NCBI GenBank assembly: GCA_963810755.1
Contig: CAWEOP010000003.1
Span: 372,001 to 436,000 of the forward strand
Length of the DNA stretch: 64,000 bases
Origin: FEN-1219 sp963810755
GTDB lineage: Bacteria > Pseudomonadota > Gammaproteobacteria > Steroidobacterales > Rariloculaceae
Direction of reading: 5' to 3'
In this document: positions 53,670 to 61,537 of the stretch, piece after piece
How positions within the stretch are numbered: the stretch's first letter is position 1
Layout: every line of letters starts with the position of its first letter
Made by a program: the position numbers and the translations under genes
Notes under the pieces: model-generated
What the model was told of the DNA's origin: nothing
Database searches by the model: none
The model's input: the letters and a program-made list of their open reading frames with translations, nothing else

Positions 53670-54867
53670 ATGCCGCGCCTTTGGGACAAAGGTCTGCCGC
53701 TCGACGAGCGTATCTTGCGCTTCACGGCGGGCGAGGATCACGTGCTCGACGGGCGGCTCGTGCCCTACGACGTGCGCGCATCGAGCGCGCACGCACGAAT
53801 GCTCGAGGCGCAGGGTCTGCTGTCCGGTCACGATTGCGCGGCGATCTGCGGCGCCCTCGATGACGCTGGCCGCGGAGCACGCGGCTGGCGACGTGGTCGA
53901 TCGAGCTCGCGGACGAGGACGTTCACAGCGCGCTCGAGCGTCGGCTCACGGAGCGGATCGGCGAGGCGGGCGGGCGCGTGCATCTCGGACGGTCGCGCAA
54001 CGATCAAGTGCTCGTGGCGCTGCGCCTCTATCTGCGCGACGCGATCGGCGAGCTCGCGGCGGGCGCCGCACAAGTCGTCGGCGGCGCTCGAGCACATCGC
54101 ACGCGAGCAAGGCAAGATCGGCCTGCCGGGCTACACGCACATGCAGCCCGCGATGCCGAGCTCGGTTGAGCTTATGGGCGCGCGGCTTCGCAGCCGAGCT
54201 CGCGGACGACCGCTTGGGGATTCTGCGCGTGCTGCAGCGCACCGAGCAGAACCCGCTCGGCTCTGCCGCGGGCTATGGGGTGCCGAATCTGCCGCTCGAC
54301 CGCGAAGCGACGCGCGCGGCACTCGGTTTCGAGCGCAATCACGAGCCCGTCACCGCGGTCCAACTGTCGCGCGGCAAGGCGGAGGCCTCGCTGATCTTCG
54401 AGCTCGCGCTGCTGCTCGGCGACCTCGGCCGGCTCGCGTCCGACCTGCTGCTGTTCTACACGAGCGAGTTCGCATACGTCTCACTCCCGGCGGAGATGAC
54501 GACGGGCTCCTCGATCATGCCGCAGAAGCGCAACCCCGACGTGTTCGAGCTCGTGCGCGGAGCGCAAGCCACGGTGACTGGCGCGCTGCAGGAAACGCTC
54601 GCGATTCCCGCGAAGCTCACTTCGGGCTATCACCGCGACTTGCAGCGCTTGAAGGCGCCGCTGTTTCGCAGCATCGACCTCGCGGGTGACGTGCTCGCGA
54701 TCATGGCCCACGCACTACCCGGCGTTCGGTTCCGCGCGGACAACATCGTGCTCGGCCCGGAGCTCAACGCGGCGGCCGAAGCGAACGAGCTTGTCGTGAA
54801 GGAAGGACTACCGTTCCGCGAAGCGTATCGACGCGTCGCCGCGAAGCTCAAAGGCGAGAAGCCTTGA
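53670..54867 (+). pseudogene. argH: Argininosuccinate lyase, four frameshifts
   Basis: Releases arginine and fumarate. It starts MPRLWDKGLPLDERILRFT, like Xanthomonas ArgH. Conserved protein is spread over successive frames: SALERRLTERIGEAGGRVHLGRSRNDQ, then GLPGYTHMQPAMPS, then NPLGSAAGYGV and the catalytic-loop GSSIMPQKRNPD. Breaks are at about 53861-53872, 53888-53895, 54075-54088 and 54168-54178, each +1 (or -2). The joined protein would have about 398 residues. As given it cannot be translated in one frame. Confidence 0.88.
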
Positions 54868-55121
54868 CGAGCTCTGCTGCCGTGGACGGTGCGATCCGCG
54901 CGGGGCGCGGGCGCAGCGGACACGCGATCACGCTCGGCGCGCTGCTCGCGGTGTTCGGCGCGCTCTTAGGCTGCGGCCAACGTGGCCCGCTCACGCTGCC
55001 CGACTCTGCTCGCCCGGTCGAGCGCCTCGACCCGGCGGCGGCGCCCGCGGAGCCCGCCGTTGCGCCGCCGGCAACCGGCGCCGAGCCCGCCCGCGCAGCC
55101 CGAGCCGGAATCCGAAGATGA
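54864..55121 (+). CDS. Small LptM-like lipoprotein
   Basis: Up to 85 residues. A hydrophobic signal ends in the lipobox ALLGC and is followed directly by GQRGPLTLP, the hallmark of the YifL/LptM family (GC-x2-GPL-x-P). LptM assists LPS-transport protein LptD in E. coli. The start is uncertain: TTG 54864 (overlapping the argH stop) or GTG 54882, which gives a better signal peptide. The tail is Pro/Ala-rich and its true frame near the end is unclear. It ends just inside the polA upstream region. Confidence 0.65.
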   Translation: MTSSAAVDGAIRAGRGRSGHAITLGALLAVFGALLGCGQRGPLTLPDSARPVERLDPAAAPAEPAVAPPATGAEPARAARAGIRR

Positions 55122-55153
55122 CGGCTCGCAGAATGGGGCAAGGCGGCCCGAGA

Positions 55154-57898
55154 ATGAGCGATAAACCGCTCGTCCTGGTCGACGGCTCCAACTATCTCTA
55201 TCGCGCGTTCCACGCGATTCGAGACGGACTGTCTACTTCGACGGGCCAACGCACCGAGGCGATCCTCGGCGTCGTCAACATGCTCTACAAGCTGATGGAC
55301 GACTACCAGCCGAGCGAGATGGCCGTCGTGTTCGACGCGCCCGGACGAACATTTCGCAAGGATCTCTACGAAGCGTACAAGGCCCACCGGCCGCCGATGC
55401 CCGACGAGCTGCGCTCCCAGATCGAGCCGCTGCTCGAGGCCATCGCCGCGATGGGCATACCGCTGCTGCGCATCGAAGGTGTCGAGGCCGACGACGTGAT
55501 CGGCACGCTCGCACGGGAGGCGTCGGCCGCGGGCCGCGACACCGTGATCTCGACCGGCGACAAGGATCTCGCGCAGCTCGTCGACGACCACGTAACGCTC
55601 GTCAACACGATGGACAACACGAAGCTCGACCGCGCGGGCGTGCAGACGAAATTCGGCGTGACGCCCGAGCAGATCGCAGACTATCTCGCGCTGATCGGCG
55701 ACCCGATCGACAACATCCCGGGCATCGAGGGCGTCGGGCCGAAGACGGCCGCGAAATGGCTGCAGCAGTACCCGGACGTCGCGGCGCTCAAGGCAAACGC
55801 GGCGCAAATTCCGGGCAAGATCGGCGACCGGCTGCGCGCGGCGCTCGACACGCTCGACCTGTCCAAGGAGCTCGCGACCATCCGCTGCGACGTCGAGCTG
55901 CCGCTGCACGTCGCGGATCTCGCGTTGAGCGGGCCCGACGTCGAACGCCTTGCTGGGTTGTTCGAGCGGCTCGAGTTCGGGCGGTTGCTGCGCCGGCTGC
56001 GCGGCGAGCCCGGGCCGCAGGGCGGCACGTCGAGGGCGGCGCCGAACGCGGAGCCCGCGGTCGACGCGCCGAGCGCGCCGGCGGCGCGCATTGAAGGGCA
56101 CTACGAGACGATAGTCTCGGACGCGGACCTCGGCCGCTGGCTCGACAAGGTTGCGGCCGCGCCGCTGGCCGCGCTCGAGATCGCGACCACGAGCCTCGCG
56201 TACACGCACGCCGAGCTCGTCGGCATCGCGCTCGCCGTGAACCCGGGCGAAGCCGCCTACATCCCGCTGGCGCACCGCTATCCGGGCACCCCGGACCAGC
56301 TCGATCGCGCAGCCGTTCTCGCGCGCCTCGGCGGCTGGCTCACGAGTAACGCTCCGAAGGCCGGCAGGAACCTCAAGTTCGCCGCCCACGTCCTCGCGAG
56401 TCACGGCGTGACCCTCGGCGGCCTCGACCACGACACGATGCTCGAGTCGTACGTGCTGAACTCGACGGCGACGAAGCACGACCTAGACTCGATCGTGACA
56501 CGCTACCTCGGCCTGGCGACGACCAAGTACGAAGAGCTCGTCGGCAAAGGCGCGAAGCAGATCGTCTTCGATCAAGTGGAGGTCGCGATCGCGACGCGCT
56601 ACGCGGGCGAGGCCGCGGACGCCGCGCTCCGCGTACATCACGAGCTCGCGCGCCGGCTCCACGCGCTGCCCGACCTCGAGCGCGTCTACCTCGAGATCGA
56701 GCGGCCGCTGCTGCGCGTGCTGGAGCGCATGGAGCATGCGGGCGTGATGGTGGATGCGCGAATGTTGCGCGCCCAGAGTCAGGAGCTCGCGATCACGATG
56801 GCCGCGACGGAGAGAGCAGCTTTCTCCGCGGCCGGCGGACCGTTCAACTTGGGGTCGCCGAAACAGCTACAGGAAATTCTCTACGATCGCCTGGCGCTGC
56901 CCGTGCTCGGCAAGACTCCGAAAGGGCAGCCGTCGACGGCGGAGAACGTCCTCGAGCAGCTCGCGGAGGACTACGACCTGCCGCGGCTAGTGCTCGAGCA
57001 TCGCGCGCTGTCGAAGCTGAAGTCGACGTACACCGACAAGCTGCCCGGGGAGATCGACGCACGCACGGGGCGCATCCACACCTCATATCAACAGGCGGTC
57101 GCCGCGACTGGCCGCTTGTCGTCAGCCGACCCGAATCTGCAAAACATTCCGATTCGCACCGCCGAAGGCCGGCGCATTCGCCAGGCGTTCGTTGCACCCG
57201 AGGGGTCGAAGCTACTCGCGGCCGACTACTCGCAGATCGAGCTCAGGATCATGGCGCACCTGTCCAGCGACGCGGGTTTGCTCGCGGCGTTCGCGGCCGA
57301 AAGCGACATTCACCGCGCGACCGCGGCCGAAGTGTTCGGCATGCCTCTCGACGCGGTGACCGACGATCAGCGCCGCTCCGCGAAAGCGATCAACTTCGGT
57401 CTCATCTACGGCATGTCCGCGTTCGGCCTCGCGAAGCAGCTCGGCATCGAGCGCGGCCAGGCGCAGCGCTACGTCGATCTTTATTTCGAGCGGTATCCCG
57501 GCGTGCGGCGCTACATGGATGAGACGCGCCGCAGCGCGCGTGACCTCGGCTACGTCACGACCGTGTTCGGCCGGCGGCTGTATCTGCCCGATATCAACGC
57601 TCGCAACGCCGCGCTGCGCCAATACGCCGAGCGCAGCGCGATCAACGCGCCGATGCAGGGCACGGCCGCGGACATCATCAAACGCGCGATGCTCGGCGTC
57701 GACGCGTGGCTCGAGCAAAACGGGCGCGGCGCGCGCTTGATCATGCAAGTGCACGACGAGCTCGTGATCGAATTGCCGGCGCGCGAGCTCGATGCGGTGC
57801 GCGCCTCTATCATAAGAATTATGGAGTCCGCCGCAGAGCTGTCCGTGCCGCTGCGCGTAGACAGCGGCGTCGGCGACAACTGGGACGAAGCGCACTGA
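55154..57898 (+). CDS. polA: DNA polymerase I, proofreading site lost
   Basis: 914 residues from the ATG at 55154. The 5' nuclease domain (1-290) and polymerase domain (about 520-914) carry all standard motifs: DGSNYLYRAFHA, VEADDVIGTLA, TGRLSSADPNLQNIP, DYSQIELR, RRSAKAINFGLIYGM and QVHDELV. In the 3'-5' exonuclease domain, E. coli D355, E357, D424 and D501 correspond to E342, A344, A410 and A487, so proofreading should be absent. The gene is followed by a likely sRNA and terminator. Confidence 0.96.
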   Translation: MSDKPLVLVDGSNYLYRAFHAIRDGLSTSTGQRTEAILGVVNMLYKLMDDYQPSEMAVVFDAPGRTFRKDLYEAYKAHRPPMPDELRSQIEPLLEAIAAMGIPLLRIEGVEADDVIGTLAREASAAGRDTVISTGDKDLAQLVDDHVTLVNTMDNTKLDRAGVQTKFGVTPEQIADYLALIGDPIDNIPGIEGVGPKTAAKWLQQYPDVAALKANAAQIPGKIGDRLRAALDTLDLSKELATIRCDVELPLHVADLALSGPDVERLAGLFERLEFGRLLRRLRGEPGPQGGTSRAAPNAEPAVDAPSAPAARIEGHYETIVSDADLGRWLDKVAAAPLAALEIATTSLAYTHAELVGIALAVNPGEAAYIPLAHRYPGTPDQLDRAAVLARLGGWLTSNAPKAGRNLKFAAHVLASHGVTLGGLDHDTMLESYVLNSTATKHDLDSIVTRYLGLATTKYEELVGKGAKQIVFDQVEVAIATRYAGEAADAALRVHHELARRLHALPDLERVYLEIERPLLRVLERMEHAGVMVDARMLRAQSQELAITMAATERAAFSAAGGPFNLGSPKQLQEILYDRLALPVLGKTPKGQPSTAENVLEQLAEDYDLPRLVLEHRALSKLKSTYTDKLPGEIDARTGRIHTSYQQAVAATGRLSSADPNLQNIPIRTAEGRRIRQAFVAPEGSKLLAADYSQIELRIMAHLSSDAGLLAAFAAESDIHRATAAEVFGMPLDAVTDDQRRSAKAINFGLIYGMSAFGLAKQLGIERGQAQRYVDLYFERYPGVRRYMDETRRSARDLGYVTTVFGRRLYLPDINARNAALRQYAERSAINAPMQGTAADIIKRAMLGVDAWLEQNGRGARLIMQVHDELVIELPARELDAVRASIIRIMESAAELSVPLRVDSGVGDNWDEAH

Positions 57899-57919
57899 GC
57901 TCGCCGATATTCGGGTGAG

Positions 57920-57948
57920 GGAACTTTGAGCGGGGCCATCGGGACTAA
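57920..57948 (+). promoter_or_regulatory. Sigma-E-like promoter of the polA-engB sRNA
   Basis: GGAACTT (57920-57926) is a perfect -35 for sigma-E/AlgU. ACTAA (57944-57948), after a 17-base gap, agrees with TCTAA at four of five places. The predicted start is about 57954-57956, at the foot of the first RNA hairpin. Confidence 0.6.
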
Positions 57949-57954
57949 ATCAGC

Positions 57955-58072
57955 GGCACTCAGGAAGAGTGCTCCCGCTATCCTCCCTAAGCGGGGTCTG
58001 TGGATCCCGGCCCACCCCGCCGGGATCGAGTGCCCCGGGTGCGTCCCCTGAATCCCGCACCCGGGGTTTTTT
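57955..58072 (+). ncRNA. Candidate sRNA at the Spot 42/ErsA position, with terminator
   Basis: About 118 nt between polA and the convergent engB. Four hairpins: 57956-57961/57967-57972 with loop AGGAA; 57974-57979/57990-57995 with loop ATCCTCCCTA; 58003-58011/58019-58027 (9 bp, loop CCACCCC); and a terminator stem 58033-58043/58056-58066 (11 bp) followed by T6. The C-rich loops are complementary to Shine-Dalgarno sequences. E. coli Spot 42 and Pseudomonas ErsA lie at the same place; sequence similarity to them is not claimed. A plain polA terminator would explain only the last hairpin. Confidence 0.72.
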
Positions 58073-58691
58073 ATTGGTTGTCTGGTCCTGCTGCGCCGCC
58101 CCGGTCGATTGTGGTCGCGGGATCGAGCCATTGCGCGAGCCACGCGCGGGCCTCCGGCACGCCGTCGCGCGTCAGCGACGAGAACCGCGTGAGCTTCGCA
58201 CCCTCCCCGATTTGGCGCTCGACCTCGTGTTGCCGCGTGAGGCCGGCACCTCGGCTCAACTTGTCCGCCTTCGTGAGCAGAAGCGCGACCGGAAGGTCGA
58301 GCGCCCTGAGCCAGCGCAGGAGCTCGTCGTCGAGCTCCGTGATGCCGCGGCGAATGTCGATCGTCACGATGACGCCCACGAGCGAGTCGCGCCGCGTGAT
58401 ATACGCCTCGATGAGCCGCCGCCAACGCTCGCGGGTACCGGGCGCTACGCGCGCGAACCCGTACCCGGGCAAGTCGACGAGCCGACGCTCCGGAGCGACC
58501 TCGAAGAAGTTGATGAGCTGGGTGCGCCCCGGGGTCTTGCTCACGCGCGCGAGCTTGCGCAGGCCGGCGACCAGGTTCAGCGCGGTCGACTTGCCGGAGT
58601 TCGAGCGGCCGACGAACGCGACTTCGCGGCCGACGTCGGCCGTGAAATCCGCGGGAGCCGCGGCGCTCTTGAGGAAAATCGGTGTGGACAC
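58071..58691 (-). CDS. engB: Ribosome biogenesis GTPase EngB (YsxC/YihA)
   Basis: 206-residue GTPase needed for large-subunit assembly. G1 GRSNSGKST, the switch region SKTPGRTQLINFF, G3 DLPGYGFA and G4 TKADKL are intact, and length is normal. It is convergent with polA; its stop codon lies within the T run of the sRNA terminator. Confidence 0.96.
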   Translation of the reverse strand: MSTPIFLKSAAAPADFTADVGREVAFVGRSNSGKSTALNLVAGLRKLARVSKTPGRTQLINFFEVAPERRLVDLPGYGFARVAPGTRERWRRLIEAYITRRDSLVGVIVTIDIRRGITELDDELLRWLRALDLPVALLLTKADKLSRGAGLTRQHEVERQIGEGAKLTRFSSLTRDGVPEARAWLAQWLDPATTIDRGGAAGPDNQ

Positions 58692-58787
58692 GGCCTTCGA
58701 GTGGGACGGCGGCTCACTCGTGGAGCCGGTTGTTTAGTGTACAATCGGCCGCCGTTTTCGAGTAAAAACAATCGGGAATTGTCGAGC

Positions 58788-59477
58788 GTGAAGTTGCAAA
58801 CGACGATCGCGAAATCTTTCTTTCGACACTCCTTTCGCAAGTCCGCAGTCAGTCTGCTCGCGATCGTGATCGGCGCGTCCGTGCTCGGCTCCGCGGCCGC
58901 CCAAGAAGGCGCCGCCGCTGCGGCAACCGAAGGCAACGTCGAGGCCGGCAGGACGAAGTCCGCGACCTGCGCGGCATGCCACGGCGCAGACGGCAATAGC
59001 GTCACGCCCGACTGGCCGAGCCTCGCGGGTCAGCACGCGAGCTACATCGTCCGGCAGCTCAAGGCGTTCAAGGCCGGCGACCGTCAAGACGTCACGATGA
59101 AACCGTTCGCCGACATGTTGTCGGAGCAGGACACCCTCGACGTCGCGGCCTACTTCTCGGCGCAAAAGCCGACGCCGAAGGGCGCGGATCCCGCCCTGGT
59201 GAGCCTCGGCCAACAGATCTATCGCGGCGGTGTTCCGGAGCGCGGCATCGCGGCTTGCATCGCGTGCCATGGCCCGGGCGGCCACGGCAACTCGGTTTCG
59301 GCGTATCCGCGGATCGGCGGCCAGCACTCGGCGTACGTCAGCAAGACGCTGCACCAATACGCCTCCGGCGACCGGCGCTCGGACGTCGAGGTCAATCAGA
59401 TGATGCGCAACGTCGCGGCCTTGCTGCTCGAAGACGAGATCAAGGCACTGTCGAGCTACGTCCAGGGACTGAACTAG
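58788..59477 (+). CDS. Cytochrome c4 (diheme)
   Basis: 229 residues from the GTG at 58788; a larger upstream frame is not coding. A signal peptide ends near SAAAQ. Two class I heme domains each have a CxxCH: CAACH (about residue 63) and CIACH (about 160), with methionine ligands expected in MKPFADM and NQMMRN. Periplasmic electron carrier, usually toward terminal oxidases. Divergent from engB; TACAAT at 58740-58745 is a possible -10. A DsbA-like thiol protein gene follows. Confidence 0.92.
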   Translation: MKLQTTIAKSFFRHSFRKSAVSLLAIVIGASVLGSAAAQEGAAAAATEGNVEAGRTKSATCAACHGADGNSVTPDWPSLAGQHASYIVRQLKAFKAGDRQDVTMKPFADMLSEQDTLDVAAYFSAQKPTPKGADPALVSLGQQIYRGGVPERGIAACIACHGPGGHGNSVSAYPRIGGQHSAYVSKTLHQYASGDRRSDVEVNQMMRNVAALLLEDEIKALSSYVQGLN

Positions 59478-59505
59478 CGTCCGCCGCGGCGGGAGGAGCA
59501 TCCCC

Positions 59506-60288
59506 ATGCAACCGAGACACTGTTGGATTCTGACCGCGCTCGCGCTGATCGCGGGTTGCGGCGGCGGCGAACCCGCGGCGAATCCGGCCCTTCAAGCCCC
59601 GGTCGCGGCCGAAGACATCGCGGCCGGCGCCGAGGTTCCGGAGTCCGAAGTCGCGGCCGTCACGCCCGCTCCCGCGGCGGCGAGCGTCGTCGCGAACGAC
59701 TCGGGCGTCGCGCCGACATCCGCGCGCTTTCAGCTCGGCACGCACTACAACCGCTTGTCGCCCACGCAGCCGACGAGCTCTAGCCCCGACAAGGTCGAGG
59801 TCACCGAGGTCTTCTGGTACGGCTGCCCGCACTGCTTTGCGTTCGACCCATACGTGAAGAGCTGGGTGGCGAAGAAGCCCGAGTATGTGAGCTTCGTGCG
59901 CGTCCCGGCCGTTTGGAATCCGCTCGTGCGGACTCACGCGCAAATGTTCTATGCCGCCGAGGCGCTCGGTAAAGGCGCCGAAATGCACGACGCGTTCTTC
60001 AAAGAGATCCACGACAACAAGAATCTCCTCGACACGCCGGAGAAGATCCAAGCCCTGTTCGGCAAGTTCGGCGTGGATGGGGCCGCGTTCAAGAGCACGT
60101 GGGAATCGTTCGCCGTGCACACGAAGCTGCAGCGTGCCGACGAGCTGAGCCGGCGCTACAAGATCTCGAGCGTGCCGACGATCGTCGTGAACGGTAAATA
60201 CACCACCGACGGCGGCATGGCGGGCAATTACGAGGACTTGTTCGCGCTCGTCGGCGAGCTCGCGGCGTCGGAGCACGCCGGCAAGTAG
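59506..60288 (+). CDS. DsbA-family thiol oxidoreductase, lipoprotein
   Basis: 260 residues. Lipobox LIAGC (Cys18), an Ala/Pro/Glu-rich linker (about 20-75), then a DsbA domain with the active site CPHC (EVFWYGCPHCFAFDPYV) and the cis-proline loop SSVPTIVVNGKY. It introduces disulfides in exported proteins; lipid anchoring is an unusual variation of DsbA. It is 28 bases after cytochrome c4, with a GGAGGA ribosome site. A role in cytochrome maturation is possible but unproven. Confidence 0.93.
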   Translation: MQPRHCWILTALALIAGCGGGEPAANPALQAPVAAEDIAAGAEVPESEVAAVTPAPAAASVVANDSGVAPTSARFQLGTHYNRLSPTQPTSSSPDKVEVTEVFWYGCPHCFAFDPYVKSWVAKKPEYVSFVRVPAVWNPLVRTHAQMFYAAEALGKGAEMHDAFFKEIHDNKNLLDTPEKIQALFGKFGVDGAAFKSTWESFAVHTKLQRADELSRRYKISSVPTIVVNGKYTTDGGMAGNYEDLFALVGELAASEHAGK

Positions 60289-60377
60289 CGGGAAGCGCGC
60301 GCCGCGCGGCGCGCTGTGAGCTTCTTACGCGGCGTAGCCGACGGCTCAGTCGCCCCGCAGCACGCAAGACCCGCCCG

Positions 60378-61529
60378 TCAGAGCGCGCGCAGCCGGCGCA
60401 CGGCCTCGTCGAGCGTCGCGTTCTCTTTTGCGAAGCAGAAGCGGACGAGCCTCATCTCCGGCGGCGTCTGATAGAACACCGATACCGGAATCGTCGCCAC
60501 GCCGTGCTCGATCGTGAGCCAGCGCGCGAAGTCGACGTCCGGCAGATCCGAGATCGCACGATAGTCCGCCAACTGAAAGTACGTGCCCGCGGACGGCCGG
60601 ACCCGCAAGCGCGTGTCCGCGAGCAACCCATTGAAGTAGTCGCGCCGCTCCTCGTAGAACGCCGGCAACCCAACGTGATGCTCCGGGTGCTCGCGCAGGT
60701 AATCGGCGAGCGCGGCTTGCAGCGGCGAGGTCGACGCAAACGTCACGTATTGATGCACGCGCCGCAGCTCCGCGGAGAGCGGTGGCGGTGCCACGCAATA
60801 GCCGAGCTTCCAGCCCGTCGCGTGATAGGTCTTGCCGAACGAGAACACCGCGAAGCAGCGCTGCCGGAGCTCATGGTGCGCGAGCGCGGTCGCGTGCGAG
60901 CGGCCGTCGAACACCACGTGCTCGTAGACTTCGTCGCTCAGGAGATAGCAGTCGAACGGGCGTAGTAGCTCCGCGAGCCGGTCGAGGTCGGCCTTGCCGA
61001 GCACCGTGCCGGCCGGGTTGTGGGGCGAGTTCACGATCACGAGCCGCGTGCGCTCGCTGAGCACCGCGCGCAGCCGGTCCCAATCGATCGCGAACTCGGG
61101 CGGTGCGAGCGGCAAATGCACGACGCGCCCGCCCGCGAGAGTCACCGAGGGTTCATACGAGTCGTAGCACGGATCGAACACGACGACCTCGTCGTCGCGG
61201 CGCACGGTCGCCTGGATCGCGCAAAAGATCGCTTCCGTCGCACCGCTCGTCACGGTGATCTCGGTGTCGGCATCTGCGCTGACGCCGTAGAGGTCGGCAA
61301 GCTTGGTCGCGATCGCAGCGCGCAGCGGCACCGATCCCGGCATGGGTGCGTACTGGTGGAAGCGCCCGCCGCTCACGTAATGCTCGACGCGCTCGATGAG
61401 ACCGGCCGGCGGCTGAAAATCGGGGAAACCTTGCGACAGGTTCACCGCACGATGCTTCTCCGCGAGCTGGGACATCACCGTGAAAATCGTCGTGCCGACC
61501 GTCGGCAGCTTGCTTTGCAGAGCTTTCAT
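60378..61529 (-). CDS. Methionine aminotransferase-like PLP enzyme (YbdL type)
   Basis: 383 residues from the ATG at 61529. Class I/II aminotransferase: VNLSQGFPDFQPP, YAPMPGSVPLR, TSGATEAIF, NSPHNPAGTV, DEVYEH and PLP lysine in SFGKTYHATGWKLGY. It resembles YbdL and kynurenine aminotransferases, which use methionine, glutamine or aromatic acids. The exact substrate is not certain. Confidence 0.92.
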   Translation of the reverse strand: MKALQSKLPTVGTTIFTVMSQLAEKHRAVNLSQGFPDFQPPAGLIERVEHYVSGGRFHQYAPMPGSVPLRAAIATKLADLYGVSADADTEITVTSGATEAIFCAIQATVRRDDEVVVFDPCYDSYEPSVTLAGGRVVHLPLAPPEFAIDWDRLRAVLSERTRLVIVNSPHNPAGTVLGKADLDRLAELLRPFDCYLLSDEVYEHVVFDGRSHATALAHHELRQRCFAVFSFGKTYHATGWKLGYCVAPPPLSAELRRVHQYVTFASTSPLQAALADYLREHPEHHVGLPAFYEERRDYFNGLLADTRLRVRPSAGTYFQLADYRAISDLPDVDFARWLTIEHGVATIPVSVFYQTPPEMRLVRFCFAKENATLDEAVRRLRAL

Positions 61530-61537
61530 CGGCGTGT

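Noticed and set aside
47171..54867. Programmed frameshifting as explanation of the arginine-gene breaks
   Set aside because: The breaks lack slippery heptamers and downstream structures, differ in position and sign, and occur up to four times per gene.
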